This document shows positions 1 through 10,622 of a stretch of DNA of 64,000 nt, in pieces. The stretch spans positions 1 through 64,000 of the forward strand of contig CAJNOJ010000392.1 in the NCBI GenBank assembly GCA_905250025.1, read 5' to 3'. Within the stretch, counting starts at the first letter, position 1. The number at the start of each line of letters is the position of its first letter. The position numbers and the translations under genes are program-made. Origin of the DNA: Adineta ricciae (taxonomy: Eukaryota > Rotifera > Eurotatoria > Adinetida > Adinetidae). The notes under the pieces are model-generated. The model was not told the DNA's origin. It was given only the letters and a program-made list of their open reading frames with translations, and made no database searches.

Positions 1-3000
1 GGATACAGGATGATTGCATGATTGTACATGTTGGCAATTGTTTGACCGTAGCCTAGTAATGATCGGCCAATGATGTAGACTGCATAACTTGGAGGGTAGA
101 CATTGAATGATTGAACCATACCATTAACAGACTGATCACCACAGCAAGTTACCACATAACCTAGAAGAGGATATGTAAAAATATCTAGCGTAGAGAAGAT
201 CAATTAAACTACTTTGATAAGATGATGATGGACCCAAACCTATAAGAAAAACACGAAAGATTATTAATAGTCGAGTAGAAGAAGAAGACGACGAAGGCAA
301 CATGCATAGAGTAACAAGCGTCATTCACTACGTACCTGTAGGCTGTGCATTAGGTAATGGTTGAATAGTAATACGGTCACCTGTCATAGCCGTACATGAT
401 TGTGGTCCAGTAACATAGTTAGCACCGTTGTAAAATCCACCTGAGCCTGTATAATAACTTTGACCGCCAACATTGCCGATAGTCGATCCAGTGATGGGCA
501 CAACATTGAGTTGTGGATTAAACACACCATTAACACTATGATTCCAAACACCTTCAGGTGCTACTTGGCTAGGAACACCCAACGATTGATAATCGAAATG
601 ACCTGCACCGGCATAAGTACCATTATACCCAGGATAATATTCCGAATTAGGATTAGCATAGCCACTCATAACATAACCTGGATTGTATAATTGATTGTAT
701 GACCAAAAGGGTGACGGTGCAGCAGGGTATCCTCCATAAACTTGTTGTTGAGGTTGAAAATAACCTGGACCAAGATCTGGTGCTCGGAAGGTTTGTCCCC
801 CAGTAGAAATTGTTCCATTTCTCCAGGTATCAGCCCAATCTTGCCGTTTTCGACGAGATCGTTTAATAGCTTGATACAATTGTGATTGTGATTGTGATTG
901 AGCTGCAGGCATTTGACTACGACTAAAATAACCACCAGAACGACGTAAGACGTTTGTCATCGGATCCAGAAGAACATCGGAACATATATGACGAAGAACA
1001 AACTATAAAAGATTGCAAAACAATTAACAGGAGTTTACAGATGAAATCTCTGTAGTTTATGTACCTGTCGGATTCGATTAAAGTCAGCTGTAACACCAAT
1101 TGATTGTAGGGCAGTGTTAGTTGGAATGAAGAGAGTATATGGTCGTCCAGATCGTTTCAATTGTTCGATGACGCCTGTTTGCTGCATTAGTTGCGTAAAT
1201 GAACTATATTTTCGACAAACAGGATGCTGGTACAAATCAAATGAATCGATCTTACCTTGCACCTTGCATTGTGGAAAGCACAGTATCTATTGGAATAACT
1301 GTTCCAGATAGAATACCTCGAATAACGTGCATGACACCATTTTTAATAGGTATATTCGATTCAGAATTGAGTATTGCAGCTGTGAACGGGAGGGAGTTTT
1401 CCGGGCGACCAATTAATGTTACCACTGTAGATAACAAAGTTAAACAGTATTATGCAAAATTTATGATCACTAGTGTAGATATACATACCATTTCCGTTTG
1501 GTCCACTTGAAATTTGTGCTTGAATGGAGAATGTTGGATCCATGGTAGGATATATTTGTCCATCTTGAAAAATAGCTGAAGAAGGAAATGTTGGGATTTG
1601 ATAATAACTTGGATTTTGTGTTGGATTGAGCGGTTGTTGTTGAACTAATGGTATTTGTTGCTGTTGTTGAATTATCGGTATCTGTTGCTGTTGTTGAAAA
1701 TTAATATTAGGCGGTATATTTAATTGTCGTCGACGGCGGCGACGTCGTGGCATATTTTTATTAGGAGCCGGATTTGATTTTTGAAATATTGGTCCCTGAA
1801 AGCCAGTTTGAACGAAAGGTTGTTGTTGTTGCTGCTGCTGCTGAATAAATGTACTGGATCCCATTAAGAATTGATCAGTGTACACAGGAAAACGTAAAAT
1901 ATGTCGACGCAAATTCTAAACATACGAAGAAGACTCGAAATACGAATATCAATCATCGTTATTCTATTTGAATTACCTTGCTCAATTCTTGCGAGTTTCC
2001 TAATTGTTGAACAGCTATTTGTTGCGGAATAAGCACAGTGATGTTCAACAAATTTTGTGGATTGAATATATTTGGACCCGTATTGCCTAAACCAGCCGTG
2101 TTACCTTGTAATAAATTAACTAATTCTGTATCACCCGATTGTTGAATCAAAGCCATAAAATATCTATGAATAGTTAATTACATTTGTATCCAATCCTATA
2201 GCGACGAACTTACTGATAACTTCGAGCAAGTTCATCAGCAGCTGATCGAGCAGGACCACTAAGAATTGCAGTAACTGGATAGACGACACCATTACCATAG
2301 ATTTTGATATCTTCTGGCCGTGACGTGACAATATGTGCAATTTGTCGATTTGAAACAACATCAACTACAAATTCAAATCCTACGATATATCAACCCATAT
2401 CAGTCGAATAACTCATTTTCACCTTGAAATGCCGCTTCCGATTGTGCAGTTTTGCGAAACGTAACCCATTTACCAATACTCAATGTACTTATTTGTTTAC
2501 TTGCGTCCATTACACTTGGATATAGTACAAGTGGAACAATATGTGATTTGATAAACTATAAAATACACTCGTGAACCAGATAGAATCGATAAAATAGTTT
2601 CACCTACATCATTTATATCGTTTATATTTTCCACAGTCAATGGTTCAAATAGGAAACTTAAACCAGTACCGTAACTGGCAAATGCTTGATCATTTGGTAG
2701 AAACCAAGTTTGTTGATTTACTGAACGTAATTCCGAACGAAAATATTCACTACGATCAGCCAATAATCGAAGACGCCTTTAGATAGAACAGACAGGAAAA
2801 TTTGCCTGTGAATCGTAAAACGAAAGATCTTACGAAAACTGTGGATCTTCAAGAGCATCGTAAGCAGTTTTAAATTGTGTTTGATCGCGTCTTTCAGGCG
2901 GCCATAGAATATTATCAATCACATTGATCACACCACGACTCATCGTGCGTGATTGTAATACGAAAGCATTGTTAATTGTTGGACGCTGCAATGATTTTCA

Positions 3001-4079
3001 GGAGAACATGAAATAGATTCGTCTTCGAAAACTTACTGGTATTCCGATTCCAGGATAATTGATTGGTCCAAAATATTGTTGTTGTTGTTGTTGAGATTGC
3101 TGAAAATTAGGGTTGAAGTTCGAAGTGGGTGGATTGGCATTCTGAAGAAATTGTGTATTGACATTTGGATTGAACACATTCGTGTAATAATTGGTCAAAT
3201 TTGGTGGAAATAAATTCGGATTCCCAGATGATGCACTGCCTGAAAAATTTCACATCGACGTATCTTCATTGACATCAAAGTATATCTACCTTGCGCAACA
3301 ACATAGGTTTGGCTTTGTTGATTCGGATTATAATTGTTTGTGTTGACTTAAAAGAGAAAGAGATAAAATAGATTTGCAGGTATATTGACCTGTTTATCGA
3401 ATATACCGAGATATGGATTCAATGGTAGAGAACTTTGAAAAGTATTCGTTATGTTGATTGCTGCCCCTGGAGATCCAGGAACTCCATTTTGGCCATAACC
3501 TGTGTTATCATAACTTACATTTATATACGGACCTGTGCCACCATAAAAGCCCACGCCGTAGAAGACCTGTACGAAAGAACGTATAGAGATGTATCTGAAA
3601 AAGTCGCAATTTTTCTAAACCTGAAAAGGAGCGGCCAACGTTAGTAAACTATTCTGTGGTCGAGCATCCGTCATTTGTCTTGGACTGGCCTGATTGAGTT
3701 TTTCTTGTGCCAGATTATAGAGTGCTTGATCATCATAGCGGCCAGGTACAATATGATACTTCCAAAGCAGATTAGGGTCTTCATTTCGACGATTGATACG
3801 AGACATCGCATCATTACTCGGAGCAAATATAGTAAATTCTCCTGTGATCATAGGCTGTTGAGATTGATAGATATCTTGTAATAATCCTTGCAGGCCTGGT
3901 TGACGAATTAGTTGTTGATAAAACTACGTAGAAAGATTTCTTTATAGAGGAGAAACAGATCTATTACAGCAATCAAAACTTACTAAACTTAAATCAGGCA
4001 TAGCAGAAATATCTTCAAGTGGACTAGCATAACATTGATCAACAATAATCAATAATATACAAAGATGTATAAGATTCAT
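1..4079 (-). CDS. Secreted multi-FAS1 (fasciclin) domain protein, 3' end outside window
   Basis: The ATG at 4079 opens a signal peptide (MNLIHLCILLIIVDQCYAS). Many short exons follow and run off the left edge. I read four FAS1 domains. Domain 1 has FTIFAPSNDAM and YHIVPGRY (about 3.85-3.7 kb) and closes with RGVINVIDNILWP near 2.9 kb. Domain 2 has TWFLPNDQAFASYG and closes with GNGVVYPVTAIL. Domain 3 has NITVLIPQQIAV and closes with KNGVMHVIRGIL near 1.3 kb. Domain 4 has YTLFIPTNTAL near 1.1 kb and is interrupted by a long Y/G/N/Q-rich insert (about 330-950). Poly-Q inserts also lie inside domains 1 and 3. FAS1 proteins (periostin, fasciclin, TGFBI) are adhesive matrix or surface proteins, so an extracellular adhesion role is inferred. 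The low-complexity inserts are much longer than in typical FAS1 proteins. Exon borders are approximate; the family call is firm. Confidence 0.85.
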
Positions 4080-4884
4080 CTTAATTTTAATGGATCAACT
4101 TCAATCTTTATTCTCAGTAATGTAAACCGTATGCATATAGATGTTGTATTATTATTCTTTTTTTCTTCTTTACTTATGTCCTATCCTCCCTCCTCTCTCA
4201 TGCGCTCTCTCTCTCTCTCTCTCTCTCTCGTTCTTTCTTTAGACTTTTTGTTGCTTTCAAATCAAGAATAACGAGGGATAGATAGGATATGCACGTACAT
4301 AAACCATGTTCTGTAATAATATAGAACAGAACAAAGTAGGCCTTAGCGTACTAGACAGAGAGAAAGAAAAATTTCTATTGAGTAGACATACAACTGATGG
4401 TCAGCGATTGTCCCAGCACATTTGACCGTATGATGACGGTGAACTTTATTGTAAACTTTTTACTTGTCCTGTACATTGACATGAAAGTTCACATGAAACA
4501 ATAGACACATACCCAGACTGTCATTATTGTCTGAACGTGAATATCGGGTGCAACTTTCTCCTTGTAAAAAAACGATTAGATTAAAATAATACATAACATG
4601 TACCATCAATGGTCTTGTTGTTTTTATGGTTTTTTTTTCGTCCAGTGGGCTAGATTGTAAGATCAATAGAGAAAAAAGATGAACAATTAAAACGTCTTCT
4701 CATCGACATTGATAAAGAGAATGTTGTATAATGCCGATGTTGTCATCAAGTGTCTGAGAACTAAATTAGATCGTGTCTTATCTGCATATTCTCATTGTAT
4801 ATCAAGGTAATTGCCAATTGTCAACAAAATCATCGATCAGCAAACTATCTTTTATTCTTTTCATCACAAAGAAAGCGAAGAATT
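4080..4884. other. Intergenic, with CT microsatellite
   Basis: Spacer between the divergent FAS1 promoter side and the 3' end of the decarboxylase. It holds a (CT)n tract near 4205-4230. The short open frames here have no recognisable domain and look like chance. Confidence 0.6.
4202..4230. repeat. (CT)n microsatellite
   Basis: About 14 CT units in a pyrimidine-rich stretch just upstream of the FAS1 gene start. Confidence 0.85.
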
Positions 4885-6272
4885 CTAATCGACACAATAG
4901 GTTCGAAGAAGATCTTCATTAGTTTCTCTCTTTCGTAAGACTTTTATCTGTTCATGTTCATCTAACGCATATTCAGCAGGCCGTGGCCGCATATTGTAAT
5001 TCGAGCTCATACTTGAGCAATAAGCACCAACATCGAATATTGCTAGAAAATCTCCGCGTGCCAATGCTTTTGGTAGATAGCGTTGTTTACCAAGAAAATC
5101 TCCACTTTCGCAAACAGGTCCTACGATATCATATAGAGTATGTTCATCTGTTGTCGATGAAACAATCGTATCAATATGATGATAGGCTTGATATAATGCA
5201 GGCCGAATGCATTCAGTCATTGAAGCATCAACAACTAATTGTCGTATTGAGCCTGTTTGTTTTTGTCCTAAGACACGTGTTATCAATATGCAGGCATCTG
5301 CAATTAAACTTCGACCAGGTTCAACAATCAACTCGACTAACTCAGCAATGGGTTGTAATGGTGTTTTTATTGCTTGAACATATTCTTCAATCGTAGGAAT
5401 TGCAATTTGCTCTTCGGGTTGTTCGTTTGTACGGTTTGCGTATCGTTTATAATCAATATTTAATCCACCACCGATATTAAGAAACCGAAGATGAGGAAAA
5501 CGTTTTGTATCAAACAGTGCCACTAATTTGTCTACGCACGTGACAATGACCTGTGTATTCGATATGGTCGAACCTAGATGACAATGAAAACCGTACAAAC
5601 GAATCCATTTATCTTGATTTTCCTCGATCCTTGTAAATAACGGCTCCAATTCATCGATGCTCGTTCCAAATTTACTCGTTTTCGATGCAGTTGTGTTATA
5701 AGCATGAACATGCGAATCGCTTAGATCGGGATTCACACGTATAAGCACATTGGCAATCTTATTTAATTTTCTTGCATATTGAAAGATAACTTCAAGATCG
5801 AACAAACTATCTACATTAAGTAAAACACCAGTATCAATAGCCATTTGGATACTTTCATCGGTTTTCCCATTACCATTATAGATGATTGACGATGGCTACA
5901 AGAAATAAACAAAAATTTATCGCCAAACAAATCGTTCGAATTTACTTCAAATCCACTGGACAATGCTAACTGCATTTCTCCGCCACTCACTGTAGTTAAC
6001 ATCACCCGAGATGATTTCAGGATTGTCAATAAATGAGGATTGTAGTTCGCTTTCATCGAATACGATAGTTGAGTACGCATTGGTGCGAGCTCGGCAAGTG
6101 CATGCTGATAAGTGCTAACATTATGAGAAAATTGTTTTAAACTGTAGAGAACAAATGGAGTCGGTGGTGAAGATAAACGTTCAATGATTTGTTTAATAGA
6201 TGTTTCATCCATATACAAATGATCATCATGGTTTTTGTTATAATAAAATCCGTGTTTTACTGTCATTTTCAA
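4885..6272 (-). CDS. lysA-like: Diaminopimelate decarboxylase-like PLP enzyme (LysA family)
   Basis: Two exons (6272-5946 and 5895-4885) joined by a GTAAAT...TTGTAG intron give about 445 residues, normal for LysA. The fold-III PLP decarboxylase motifs are all present in order: YSMKANYNP (PLP lysine), HCHLGSTIS, GGGLNIDY (phosphate-binding glycines), EPGRSLIADA, VDASMTECIRPALYQAYH, CESGDFLGK (catalytic cysteine) and DVGAYCSSMSSNYN near the C-terminus. LysA converts meso-diaminopimelate to L-lysine, the last step of bacterial and plant lysine synthesis. Animals lack this pathway, so horizontal origin is inferred. The motif CESGDFL and the shape of the C-terminus favour DAPDC over ornithine decarboxylase. 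Substrate cannot be proved from sequence. The spliceosomal intron and neighbouring animal genes argue against bacterial contamination. Confidence 0.9.
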
Positions 6273-6557
6273 ACGAGAGAATGCTTAGTTATCTTTTTTT
6301 TTTGACCTTAAGAAAAGCAATTTGTTTTTACGAAGTAAAATGGAAAGACGAATAAAGTAAAAGGCAAATATTTATTTTCTTCCTTCTTTATGTTCGTAAT
6401 TGATAATTTTCTACTGCTAAAAGAGTATCACATGTATTTTGGTATCGCTGCAATAGGATTCGTATTTCGACTCCTGTTGAGTTCATTGTTTATTTCGAAT
6501 AAAAATAAATAAAAACAAATTTCATGCCCGAATTCATTTGAAAACATATCAGTTCTC

Positions 6558-8904
6558 TTAGGCTGCTCGAATGTAATTAGCAGGCACATATCCTTTATCT
6601 TTAGTTTCGTTAATCTTTTCCACAAACCACCACTCTTCGTTCCCATCGCCATCAAAGCGTTGTAACATTCTCAATCGTTCGCCAATACACAGAGAAAGAA
6701 CGCCATTGCTTGTACTATTAAAATCATATAAGGCGATATAGATCTAAATAAATATACCAATAAATGAGACCGAAAATAGGTTTTTTGCACAAGTTTTACT
6801 TGTTCATCTGTATTCGACTGCTCGGTAGTTGAATCTTCTAAATCAATACTAGCATAGTGATGACAATCACTAGTAATCACTGAAGTTGAGAATCGAGCTT
6901 GAACTTGATTCAGATAAAGTTGTTCGTTGACTTCTTCGACGTAATGCGCAGAATTGATTAAACATGGTTCAGAACCTGTATTATCTCTCGATAGGGAACT
7001 TCGAGGTTGGATAGTTTTCGTACGAACGTTCGTACGAGGTAAGGGTAAAGGAGCTCGTGTAGCTGTTCGTAGATCGTGACGAACTGGTATTGGTGGTGGA
7101 ATAGAACGAGAATCAGGTTGAGCATTTGTTACTAACGGAACGAGAACACATCGCGGTAGATAACCTTGCAAGACTAAACAACAGGATCAGAATATTCTTT
7201 TTTTTTCCTAATAATGTTTCGTACTTCCGTTATCGACAAGCCACGGCTGATCTTCATCATATCGTTGAACAACGCTGACCAGATCACCCTTTTAAATAAA
7301 CGCTTTCATATTTAGCATTTGCTATACGCGACAAGCTACTTCGCTCAATTAACTGAGATACTTACATTTTGAACGGTGAATTCGGTTCGTGACATCGTTG
7401 ATTGATTATTTGAATATCCAATATGATCCTGAATGACAACAAATAGATCTTTTTCTGGGTATCGATTCTTCATGGATTGTCGAATCTCGTCTGTTTGTAT
7501 GTACGTTTCCTATTGAACAAAAGAATGAAAATGTTATCTGTACTAATCGTTGACGATAACAAACTTTATCACAATTGTAGGTATTAGCCACTCCGGACCC
7601 AACTCGCGATGTTGATAAACTTTTTACTCGCTCGGAGAAATTCTTTGCCGTAATTGTCAATTGAAAAATCTGTTCGCCAACAGCATCATTCTTAGTTAAA
7701 TATCGTTCTAAGATGTTTTGCCAAGTTAAATGTTCCGAAGTCACTAACGGAATCGTCTAATGATAAATCAAAGAGTTTTCGCAAGACATACTTTTCTTTC
7801 AAATCTGCGAACCTTATTAAGAACAAGTTGAATATTTGTATTCATGTGTTGCATTAAACGATAATATGCTCGAATGTATTCCTTTGTAGCGAGTGATAAT
7901 ATTTCACAACTCGTTTCGTATAGGATAGGTAGTTCTTCAAGCAATTGATTATTCAATGTTTCGTAGGTATGTTTGGAAAGATCGAGTACTTGTTTTGCCT
8001 AGGATACCTGGCAAATCAGAATCTTTCATTACTAAAATTTCAACTCCTTCTACTTGTTTCAATTGTTGATCTTTGACTTTCTCGTAAGCCGATTGAGCAC
8101 TGTCATAATCTAATAATTTGTTATTTCGTTTGGCTATTAAATTCGATGGCGGAATAAATAATTTCAATAGCATATCAATTGAATTTATAACATACAATTC
8201 AATGTGATTCCGCTAGAGCAAAGTAACATGGAAGATGAAAAGAGTAAACAAATAACTTACAAAAGCATGGAAAATATTTTCAAGCAAGTAGCGTTTTGAA
8301 CGAATGAATTGTTGGAAAAGATCCGGTATTTTATCGTCTAATAATTCTTCGAGATCTTCAGCAACATCCACTTGCGTCAAAATACTTTCCTAGAAAGACA
8401 TAGGTTCAGTTTTTTGTCATTTCTTGATCAGTTCGAACAAAATGACATTACTCTTAAAGCTTCGATATCGATATGAACATTTCGTAAGAATACTTTCAGA
8501 AACTTTTCCATTGCACGAAAACGCTGTTCTTGATAATTAAAATGTTCGTCAACTGTATGCGCGGATAGGCCAAAAGCATTGGATAAACGCATACTAATTC
8601 TTGCCGATTTCTTTTTCATTGTTTGAATATTTAGTTTGTAGAACTTATTTGTAGATATTTCGTCTTTATCACGCTGTTGATATCTATTAGTAACCATCGT
8701 AGACGATTCAGTTGACTGCTGTCGTTGATCCCGTCGAAGAAAATTGGGTTTGGTCGTTGAGGAGCGCTTTGGTAGTGGTGGCATAGATGATGAACGTCGA
8801 AATATACTGATATGATACGGTTCAATGTTATCTTCCGTTGCATTGGCATTTCGTGTACTCCGTACAAGTATAAAACGTGTTCGTTTTGTCAAGGACATCG
8901 GCAA
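6558..8904 (-). CDS. BAR domain + two SH3 domains protein (DNMBP/Tuba-like C-terminal architecture)
   Basis: Multi-exon gene. The start is at 8904 (MPMSLTKR) or 8898. The first about 120 residues are Ser/Arg-rich. A BAR domain follows: SARISMRLSNAFGLS, then RFRAMEKFLKVFLRNVHIDIEALR, then an exon with LYETSCEILSLATKEYIRAYYR. SH3-1 is near 7.4-7.15 kb (KGDLVSVVQRYDEDQPWLVDNG, LQGYLPRCVLVPL). A Pro/Arg-rich linker follows. SH3-2 is at the C-terminus (YIALYDFNSTSNGVLSL, NEEWWFVEK, GYVPANYI) and ends IRAA-stop at 6558. BAR domains bend membranes and SH3 domains recruit dynamin or actin regulators. Tuba/DNMBP and ARHGEF37/38 share BAR-SH3-SH3 but carry a RhoGEF (DH) domain before it, and none is visible here. 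Introns are about 41-64 nt. Exon joins are approximate. Confidence 0.75.
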
Positions 8905-10176
8905 TAGTTAGATGATGAAAGAAAATCGAACACTTTTTTCTCTTCGTATGATGAAATTGAAGATACACGCGTCTCAATTCATACATATATATATATAGAT
9001 GTATGTATATGAGCGATTATGCAAAAAATGTTTGTACATTTCTCTTTCTCTCGTCACTTCTCTTCTTTTTGCGTTGTTCTTGTATCTACTCATACTTGCC
9101 AGTAGGAAAAAAAAGAGAAAAGTTCCTTTCTTTTGCACTCGTCCCTGGCTCTCCTTACTCGTTGCCTTTTCGCAAGGCCATTTCACTACACAAAGTAAAC
9201 ACTATATCACAATGATTCGGGGTCAATAGGAATATGCATGAGCAAGCATACCTAGATATATTGTTACATTCGTATTCTCATGCAAAATAACATTTCAAAT
9301 TGAAGTGCGAAATTAAAGTTTTCCCCCCATTATCTTCGGAGGGATATAAAGTAAATCCAAGAACGTTTGTTGCTTGATGTGAATGATAACGATGATGTAA
9401 TCATTCTCTTGATTCGAAGGTCTTGTAATATATATGATGATGAAAGATTCAGTAGGGTTTAAAAATGATCGAAGGCATGAATGTAAACATTGTTGCAACA
9501 ATCAGCAGCCCACCATAGTTATTATTCTTTATTTTTAGAATAGTGAGTACTTATTTCTGGTCCTATGAACAATAATCTCCACTGTATTATGATTTGCTTA
9601 CATACAGAACGTAAGAAACATTCTTCTCCGTATTACAAGAAGCAATCATTGCATACATGTATGTAATCATAAATTGAACTCTAATCCTATATATTTAAAA
9701 GTAGAAAGAAAACAATGTATCTGTAGTAATATCAAGTCGTGCCAATATGTGTTCATTTACTTTTGATAGTGTGTTAGTCAAACAGAACGAAAGAAAAAGA
9801 ACAAAATAATGAAGAAATTTCATCAAACTTTTGTGAACTAATCGAAATCGTACAATGATGACGTGTATGTATTTCGTTACATCATACCTTCAACTTCATC
9901 ACACTACAGATGAGATTGATCTCGATTCGAAGAATTCAGCCCAAAGTGCACGACATTCGTTGAAGAACATATTACCTTGTACACTGCGGATTTTTTTTTG
10001 AATATTTTATTTCTTTTTGTATTCAAATTAGACAGGGATATGTGATGTTCGTTTGTAGGAGTCAAGAAATACGTTTATTTCTAGAAATGAAATGGATTTG
10101 GACAAGATTATCACTTTCCTAACTATGGAGAATGGTTGACAATTATCTGTGCTAGCAAAAGTAGAAGAATGTCACA
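8905..10176. other. Intergenic spacer
   Basis: AT-rich, without a convincing open frame or RNA gene. It lies 5' of the BAR-SH3 gene and 3' of the COX7C gene, so it probably holds that promoter and the COX7C 3' UTR. A short (TA)n tract lies near 8985-8996. Confidence 0.5.
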
Positions 10177-10484
10177 TTAACCGGCGCGTTTTTTAAGTAA
10201 TTGCCAACGCATAGCAAAGAACGGAACAGCCACAGCCGATGAGATATAGATAATTAAAGTTGTTGCTAATCCCCATTTGCTGGAAGCTGAAAAGAAAGAC
10301 ATACAAGTTCGATTCATTGAAATACTCCATTCATGTCAGTTGTCTTACTATTGAATGGCACATTCGAGCCAGGTAAAGCTTCTTGATCCCAATTGTCTTG
10401 TAAACGTCTACGTAGACTTAAACTAAATTGTCTCCGACCGACTGTTTTCGGCACTAAGCTAAGACATGGTCGTAATGATGCCAT
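10177..10484 (-). CDS. COX7C: Cytochrome c oxidase subunit 7C (COX VIIc) homologue
   Basis: Two exons: 10484-10349 and 10286-10177, with a 62-nt GTAAGA...TTTCAG intron. The product is 81 residues. The N-terminus (MASLRPCLSLVPKTVGRRQF) is basic and Ser-rich, as expected for a mitochondrial presequence. The mature part has LPGSNVPFN, then SKWGL, one membrane helix (ATTLIIYISSAVAVPFFAMR) and WQLLKKRAG at the end. This follows the animal COX7C pattern: LPF near the presequence, a K-W-L motif before the helix, PF at the helix end and R-QLLK at the C-terminus. It is a small structural subunit of complex IV in the inner mitochondrial membrane. The gene lies only about 140 bp beyond the 3' end of the BAP111-like gene. 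Confidence 0.8.
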
Positions 10485-10622
10485 GAATGAAAGATTTCAA
10501 AGAAAACAAATCTAGAACATATCGCATGAAATATTTTCTTTTGAAGATATACAGACAAGTATTTTTGTACAGATACAGAGAAAAAACGTTCTATTTAACA
10601 AACAAATGTATAGGAATTATCA

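Noticed and set aside
4885..6272. Bacterial contamination as source of the LysA-like gene
   Set aside because: It carries a spliceosomal intron and sits between animal genes on the same contig.
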